Positions 5,842 to 6,280 of a DNA stretch of 6,280 bases are shown here, piece after piece. A program made the translations under genes and the position numbers. Origin of the DNA: DAIOFH01 sp036745875 (GTDB lineage Bacteria > Planctomycetota > SZUA-567); NCBI GenBank assembly GCA_036745875.1, contig DAIOFH010000172.1, positions 1 to 6,280 on the forward strand. Direction: 5' to 3'. The first letter of the stretch is position 1; each line of letters begins with the position of its first letter. A model generated the notes under the pieces. The model ran no database searches. It worked only from the letters and a program-made list of their open reading frames with translations, and was not told the origin of the DNA.

Positions 5842-5877
5842 CCGTCGCCGGTTCTCGTGCCGGCGACGGCGTGTTTT
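5842..5877 (+). terminator. GC-rich terminator-like hairpin between convergent units
   Basis: The arms CCGTCGCCGG (5842-5851) and CCGGCGACGG (5860-5869) form a perfect 10-bp stem with an 8-nt loop. On the plus strand it is followed by CGTGTTTTA, a short U-run, so it can end rightward transcription from the trb or structured region. It begins 6 bases past the stop of the convergent gene, but on that strand no U-run follows, so leftward termination here would be poor unless factors help. Confidence 0.55.
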
Positions 5878-6271
5878 ATGCCGGGCCTGTCTTGCCGGTC
5901 ATTTCACGTCGTAGTGCTTTAAGGGATTTTACAGCGAACGGGAATACGATGATTGCCAAAAGGGCAAAGACAATGCTCAGGGCAATGTTATTATGGGTAA
6001 TGTTCCTGACCATGTAGTACGCCGACAGAAAGCCTATGATGGCCGAATAAAGTGTAGCAGCCAAAGAGACGCCGAAAAACAGCGTACCGCCTAGGATGGT
6101 AAGGCAGAGGCTTATATACAGCGGAATAACGGCGAGGGAAGCGACAAGCAACGACGCCGACAACCAATAGACCAGGCCGTACAATGACAGGCATACGAGA
6201 GTGGTAATAGTCAAGGATTTGAAAAGGGTTCTGTAGTTCGTCATGGTGACTCGTTTGCCGGTCGTCGGCAT
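5876..6271 (-). CDS. Small polytopic membrane protein of unknown function
   Basis: Encodes 131 residues from ATG 6271, or 122 residues from the in-frame ATG at 6244 (MTNYRTLFKSL). Neither start has a convincing Shine-Dalgarno; the second has only a weak CGAG. Numbering from the first ATG, hydrophobic segments lie near 19-36, 38-62, 64-87 and 95-116, which suggests four membrane helices, with a basic C-terminal end (KSLKALRREMTGK, about 115-127) that is probably cytoplasmic. No catalytic motif or Cys/His metal pattern is visible and I do not recognise the family. The gene faces the trb operon, so it is not part of it. Its promoter lies beyond the window. The codons and hydrophobic pattern look like a real protein. 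It could be a plasmid or ICE maintenance, exclusion or phage-related membrane protein, but nothing in the sequence shows which. Confidence 0.75.
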   Translation of the reverse strand: MPTTGKRVTMTNYRTLFKSLTITTLVCLSLYGLVYWLSASLLVASLAVIPLYISLCLTILGGTLFFGVSLAATLYSAIIGFLSAYYMVRNITHNNIALSIVFALLAIIVFPFAVKSLKALRREMTGKTGPA

Positions 6272-6280
6272 AGGAGCCGA

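Larger units (their letters stand above)
5242..5870 (+). ncRNA. Candidate large structured RNA / phage-like immunity region (strand provisional)
   Basis: Inverted repeats follow each other almost without gap. Paired arms are 5244-5249/5262-5267, 5279-5295/5375-5390 (enclosing 5313-5318/5337-5342), 5405-5415/5420-5430, 5490-5494/5497-5501, 5504-5509/5514-5519, 5519-5534/5565-5583 with inner pairs 5539-5546/5556-5562, 5588-5592/5599-5603, 5615-5622/5625-5632, 5655-5661/5670-5676, 5707-5712/5737-5742 and 5764-5769/5778-5783. The last is the terminator-like hairpin at 5842-5869. Such density is not expected by chance or from coding sequence. Plus-strand reading is favoured by the T-run after the last hairpin and by the resemblance of overlapping frames to Icd-like/Ash-like ORFs of C4/CI antisense-RNA loci (from memory, unverified). 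Against it, several end mismatches become G-U pairs on the minus strand, and a minus-strand terminator lies at 4976-5016. It could also act as DNA, for example as an origin. Confidence 0.42.
4958..5875. other. Long intergenic region between trbM and the convergent membrane-protein gene
   Basis: No ORF here has a recognisable domain, a good ribosome binding site and protein-like composition throughout. Open frames overlap on both strands, which fits conserved or structured non-coding DNA better than genes. From left to right it holds the 18-bp units and minus-strand terminator (4976-5040), a short stretch of alternative weak hairpins and the 10-bp palindrome TCAACGTTGA (5059-5095), a purine-rich stretch with AGCCG/CGGCT arms (5152-5156 with 5171-5175), and then the dense inverted-repeat region (5242-5870) described separately. 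No insertion sequence, tRNA or CRISPR array was seen. Confidence 0.7.

Overview
The window is the 3' end of a P-type (Trb/VirB-like) conjugative type IV secretion operon, followed by an unusual 900-base structured intergenic region and a convergent small membrane-protein gene. The base composition is moderately GC-rich and the families are typical of Gram-negative bacteria, so a proteobacterial plasmid or integrative conjugative element is the most likely source. I cannot name the genus. I found no Neisseria-type DNA uptake sequences.

Bases 1-4957 (+ strand) hold five tightly packed genes. They are the C-terminal part of a TrbI/VirB10 protein (1-441), a first TrbL/VirB6-like inner-membrane channel protein (441-1616), a TrbJ/VirB5-like protein (1613-2506), a second and larger TrbL (2516-4321), and TrbM (4340-4957). 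Stops and starts overlap by 1 or 4 bases, or are separated by 9 to 18 bases, so the genes are surely co-transcribed and partly translationally coupled. TrbI spans the envelope, TrbL forms the inner-membrane part of the channel, TrbJ is the periplasmic or pilus-tip component, and TrbM is an exported accessory factor. The unusual point is the order trbI-trbL-trbJ-trbL-trbM: two clearly related TrbL paralogues flank trbJ, and no trbK lies between trbJ and the second trbL.

Bases 4958-5875 hold no convincing long gene. The region starts with three 18-bp units that also form a hairpin with a T-rich tract on the minus strand (a terminator for leftward transcription). From about 5242 to 5870 there is a dense series of inverted repeats, including a 65-nt hairpin with about 23 base pairs, a 15-bp long-range stem and a perfect 26-bp palindrome. 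Overlapping small ORFs here recall, from memory only, the Icd-like/Ash-like ORFs that overlap C4/CI antisense-RNA immunity loci of P1- and P4-type phages. I read it as a candidate structured non-coding RNA or phage-like immunity locus next to the transfer genes. The strand is not settled.

Bases 5876-6271 (- strand) encode a 131-residue (or 122-residue) protein with about four membrane segments and no recognised family. It is convergent with the trb operon, and a strong GC hairpin sits just past its stop codon.
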